Shown: positions 61,336-64,000 of the stretch, one piece after another | Layout of the letters: each line of letters begins with the position of its first letter | How positions within the stretch are numbered: the first letter of the stretch is position 1 | NCBI RefSeq assembly: GCF_020911725.1 | Contig: NZ_CP076620.1 | Location: forward strand, 2,989,001 to 3,053,000 | DNA: 64,000 nt | Reading direction: 5' to 3' | Source: Clostridium cadaveris | GTDB lineage: Bacteria > Bacillota > Clostridia > Clostridiales > Clostridiaceae | Notes under the pieces: model-generated | Told to the model about the DNA's origin: nothing | The model's input: the letters and a program-made list of their open reading frames with translations, nothing else | The model's database searches: none | Translations under genes and position numbers: made by a program

Positions 61336-64000
61336 CTTCTCCACCACCTTTTAACTCATCATTTTCAATGTACTCATATAAATAAGCAATTTCACTAATA
61401 GGCATTTCCACATTATAGTGAGAAAGCATCGCTTCGAAACTATTGTTAACCTTATCTATGAAATCCTGATGAGTCTGTATAAAGTCCTCTAATCCTTCGT
61501 ATTTATATAATGCTGTTTTAGTTACAAGTCTCTCTACAAGAAAACAAATATGAATGTAAATCCCTACAATTGTTTTGCTTTGAAACTTCTTCCCAATTGT
61601 ATGTTGAAGTGAGTATATAGAATCACTTACATAATCCAGCAATTTAGGCGCGTTAAGTATGGTCAAATTTTCCATAACTGACTGCATTGAGAAATTTTTC
61701 AATAGTTCTTGATCAAAACATTCTATTTCCTCTGTACTTAAGTAAGGTCTTAAAGCATTATTTACTTTGTCTATGTCTTTAAAATTAATAATCTCTTCCA
61801 AAGTAACGCTCTTTACCTTTTTTAATTTTAAGGAATATGGTTTAATCATTAAAACTACATCGTATTTTTTGAATAGAATATCCTCTGTTTTGTTTTTAAC
61901 TAATTCATCATAGTCATATTCAATCATTTTCAAATCTATCTTTCTTGGCAAACTATCTTTAAATAAACGACATAACTTTTCAGATACCATAAGTCCTGCA
62001 TCATTTGTGAATACGATAGCCTTTTCTTTTGCAGCTACAGATAATACTTTATATCTACATTGATTTTCTTCACATGCTATTTTTAGTATTTCCTCTAATT
62101 CACAATGCTGCTGAATTTTTATCCCTATGTTTAATGCTAATGAAGTTGATATATTATTTATCACACCTACATTTACACTATCTGCAATAACTTCCCCAAT
62201 TCCTTCTAGAGATCCCATATCAACAAGTAAAATAATATTTTTTAAATGAGTATTTTCTTCTATAAACTTATTTAACTTATCACTAATTTTTTCAACAGAT
62301 GTATTTAAAGGCATATCAATTGCTTCAAATATATATGATGATAATAAAGAATTCGCCGCATCAGCTATTGAACTAGCTGTAGAATATCCATGACTTAAAA
62401 TTATGCCTATAGTATCTTGCGACCTTAAATCTTTGTTATAAAAATTGATATTTATCATAAGAAATATAATGTTCATTTCATTCAGTCTTATATTTATATT
62501 TGATTGTATTTGCTTGACAATCATATCAGTAAGAATATACTCATTAGGCATATTTTCACACATTCTTGTTAAGCATTCTCTTATTTCCTTACGATTATCC
62601 TGTTCCCATTGCTTAAGCACTGAGTTATTTTTTTGATAAGAAATTATCATTCTAGTCAAAACATAAGCGCAGTTTAAAGGCAAGTTTATGCTTTTGGCTG
62701 ATTTCACAGCATTTAAGACCTCTAAAACAATCTTTTCCATTGCTTTTAATCTGGCATCATAATAAGTTTCCTTAAATATTAAAATATCGTAATAGTATCT
62801 AAGTGCTTTATGACCATGTTCTAAAAACTTAGAAAATGGCTGCATTTCTAATACATACTCATTATAAGCATTTAACATTTGATCCCACATTATAAGGATT
62901 CTATTGTTTTTCGATTCCTTTTCAATGCTATCTATGCGTATTATATTGTCCTCATCCTTAGATACCTTATCTACTGTAATCTGATTCATCATATTAATAG
63001 GCAAATGATACAAGTAGACATTTACAAAAGTAGAAGAAGTACATTCTGAGAATGCATTTGCACATATAGATTTTACGCATTTGTTTAATTCATTTATGTT
63101 ATTTTCAAAATGGTATTCCATCAAAAATTGAATTAATTTTTCTGATATATATATTGAGCGATCCAATCTGTTTTGCTCTTCTTTAAAAAATTTTATAATG
63201 AACTCCAAACGTTCATCATCATTTCTATCTCTTAAAGAAGGAATGTTGCATATTATAGGAATATTCAACACTAAACTTTGTGACAAAGAGTCGTATGGGT
63301 TCTTTGTAGTACTTAAAATTATTCTTGTATTTCCTTCTACAAGGACTTTGTCATCACCAAATCTTGTAAATTTAGAACTGCTTATATATTCCGACAATTT
63401 TTCTTGGCATTTCTCAGTTAAATTAGAAGCATCTTGAATACATAATATTCCTCCCTCTGCTTCATCTATCAATCCCTTCTGCATAACCTTTTCTTTTTCA
63501 TCATACTTTCCAAAAATTTCTTCCATTTGTTTCTGTGCATCTTCTCCTTTGAAGATACGTTTTTTTACTAATGAAGATTGTTTCTGTGTAGGTATTTGAT
63601 TCATGCAAAATTCATGAATAAGTTTTACTAAATAAGATTTTCCACTTCCTTTTTCCCCATATAAAATAATTGGAAGACCTCCCTGTGGATATAGAAGCGC
63701 GGATTTCATTTGTGAAATACAGTAATTTAAACTTCCATCACATCCTATGGCTTTTTGAAAATCCTTTAAATTAGGACTGTTTTGATTTAATTCCTCTCTC
63801 AATTCAGCTAAGCTTAAATATTCAGACATTTTCATTTCTATCTGATATTTTTTTTCAATCTCATTTTTGTCTATGTAATAAACTGGTCTTGAACTAATCT
63901 TTATCACTTCATTCTCTTTTACAAGATCATTTAAATATTGTGATGTTAAAGATCTAGATATATTTAATGCCTTACTTATGTTGATAGTAGTGAATCCAGA
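61325..64000 (-). CDS. LevR-like PRD regulator, 5' end outside window; sigma-54 loop motif not recognisable
   Basis: The frame stays open to the right edge; upstream of the first GTG it reads TTINISKALNISRSLTSQYLNDL, an HTH. Then follow an AAA+ ATPase domain (Walker A GEKGSGKS), PRD1 (around HKALRYYYDIL), an EIIA-man-like domain with SHGYSTASSIADAANSLL, an EIIB-like part, and PRD2 with YIHICFLVERL. LevR relatives carry GAFTGA between the FG element and the GLI of the AAA domain; here the region is EIFGKYDEKEKVMQKGLI, without it. Walker B reads GGILCIQDAS in place of the usual GGxLFLDE. Signalling through PTS phosphorylation seems kept, sigma-54 activation doubtful. Confidence 0.88.
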   Translation of the reverse strand, partial: SGFTTINISKALNISRSLTSQYLNDLVKENEVIKISSRPVYYIDKNEIEKKYQIEMKMSEYLSLAELREELNQNSPNLKDFQKAIGCDGSLNYCISQMKSALLYPQGGLPIILYGEKGSGKSYLVKLIHEFCMNQIPTQKQSSLVKKRIFKGEDAQKQMEEIFGKYDEKEKVMQKGLIDEAEGGILCIQDASNLTEKCQEKLSEYISSSKFTRFGDDKVLVEGNTRIILSTTKNPYDSLSQSLVLNIPIICNIPSLRDRNDDERLEFIIKFFKEEQNRLDRSIYISEKLIQFLMEYHFENNINELNKCVKSICANAFSECTSSTFVNVYLYHLPINMMNQITVDKVSKDEDNIIRIDSIEKESKNNRILIMWDQMLNAYNEYVLEMQPFSKFLEHGHKALRYYYDILIFKETYYDARLKAMEKIVLEVLNAVKSAKSINLPLNCAYVLTRMIISYQKNNSVLKQWEQDNRKEIRECLTRMCENMPNEYILTDMIVKQIQSNINIRLNEMNIIFLMININFYNKDLRSQDTIGIILSHGYSTASSIADAANSLLSSYIFEAIDMPLNTSVEKISDKLNKFIEENTHLKNIILLVDMGSLEGIGEVIADSVNVGVINNISTSLALNIGIKIQQHCELEEILKIACEENQCRYKVLSVAAKEKAIVFTNDAGLMVSEKLCRLFKDSLPRKIDLKMIEYDYDELVKNKTEDILFKKYDVVLMIKPYSLKLKKVKSVTLEEIINFKDIDKVNNALRPYLSTEEIECFDQELLKNFSMQSVMENLTILNAPKLLDYVSDSIYSLQHTIGKKFQSKTIVGIYIHICFLVERLVTKTALYKYEGLEDFIQTHQDFIDKVNNSFEAMLSHYNVEMPISEIAYLYEYIENDELKGGGEDEF

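Noticed and set aside
61335-61360. Sigma-54 (-24/-12) promoter in front of the PTS genes
   Set aside because: The epimerase gene overlaps the regulator gene end and no GG-N10-GC element is evident between them; a site upstream of the regulator would lie outside the window.
1-64000. CRISPR arrays, rRNA and tRNA genes, prophage
   Set aside because: No regularly spaced repeats, tRNA-like cloverleaf with CCA-end context, rRNA stretches or phage structural genes were found on reading.

Overview
The window is AT-rich DNA with Clostridium-type gene content (amino-acid fermentation, [FeFe] hydrogenases, rubrerythrins, ECF vitamin transport, strong AGGAGG ribosome sites, abundant intrinsic terminators). 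It points to an anaerobic, amino-acid-fermenting member of the Clostridia. No 16S or other species marker is present, so the species is not named. Most genes lie on the minus strand. Both window edges cut a gene: a secreted protein at the left and a LevR-type regulator at the right.

Left part (1-9.6 kb): a cobalamin riboswitch with its own terminator precedes a minus-strand group of surface proteins: a DUF4430 (transcobalamin-like) protein, a 1120-residue cell-wall protein with Ig-like domains, a PQQ-type beta-propeller and a C-terminal VPSTG sorting signal, and a partial third secreted protein. A second cobalamin riboswitch at 33.3 kb precedes an ECF transporter operon (T, fused A-A, S). Together they look like a corrinoid capture and uptake regulon. 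Next come an AadK-like adenylyltransferase with an apparent internal deletion, a CadD-like transporter, an endonuclease/phosphatase-family protein and an intact IS3-family element. The element sits inside the stem-loop terminator of the following operon.

9.6-21.7 kb: a reductive Stickland locus closest to the fldAIBC/acdA/etfBA system of Clostridium sporogenes (phenyllactate, indolelactate and hydroxyphenyllactate to the propionates). It holds activator, dehydratase subunits B and C, a YkvI-type membrane protein, acyl-CoA ligase, acyl-CoA dehydrogenase, EtfB, ferredoxin-fused EtfA, a YczE-type membrane protein and the CoA-transferase. A GntR/FCD regulator lies upstream. Three copies of a GTATAC-N2-GTATAC-like palindrome precede the activator, the ligase and the regulator gene.

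21.8-40.5 kb: rubrerythrin, a split ThrE-type exporter, a six-gene envelope operon (GT2, a newly read 48-residue ORF, SMR-like protein, GT-C transferase, response regulator, histidine kinase), peroxiredoxin, the ECF operon, deoD-deoB with a divergent Crp/Fnr gene, creatininase-family hydrolase, two GNAT genes and one GNAT remnant, AlkD-like and VOC proteins, and an 80-residue cysteine-rich protein behind a perfect 16-bp palindrome.

40.5-48.2 kb: an H2-metabolism module (thioredoxin-like ferredoxin, sensory-type [FeFe] hydrogenase with PAS domain, PP2C/SpoIIE phosphatase, group B-like [FeFe] hydrogenase), a patatin-like lipase, and aroD with a chorismate mutase-ACT protein.

48.2-55.6 kb: three nearly identical reverse rubrerythrin genes. 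Each has the same sigma-A promoter with a PerR-box-like spacer and its own terminator. They are interspersed with a GNAT pseudogene, a small membrane protein, a sigma/DUF4179 pair, a Nudix hydrolase and a PadR operon.

55.6-64 kb: mannose-1-phosphate guanylyltransferase, then a mannose-class PTS operon (regulator, epimerase, IIA, IIB, IIC, IID, SIS deglycase) that probably takes up and breaks down a fructosamine (Amadori) compound. Its LevR-like regulator lacks a recognisable GAFTGA motif.
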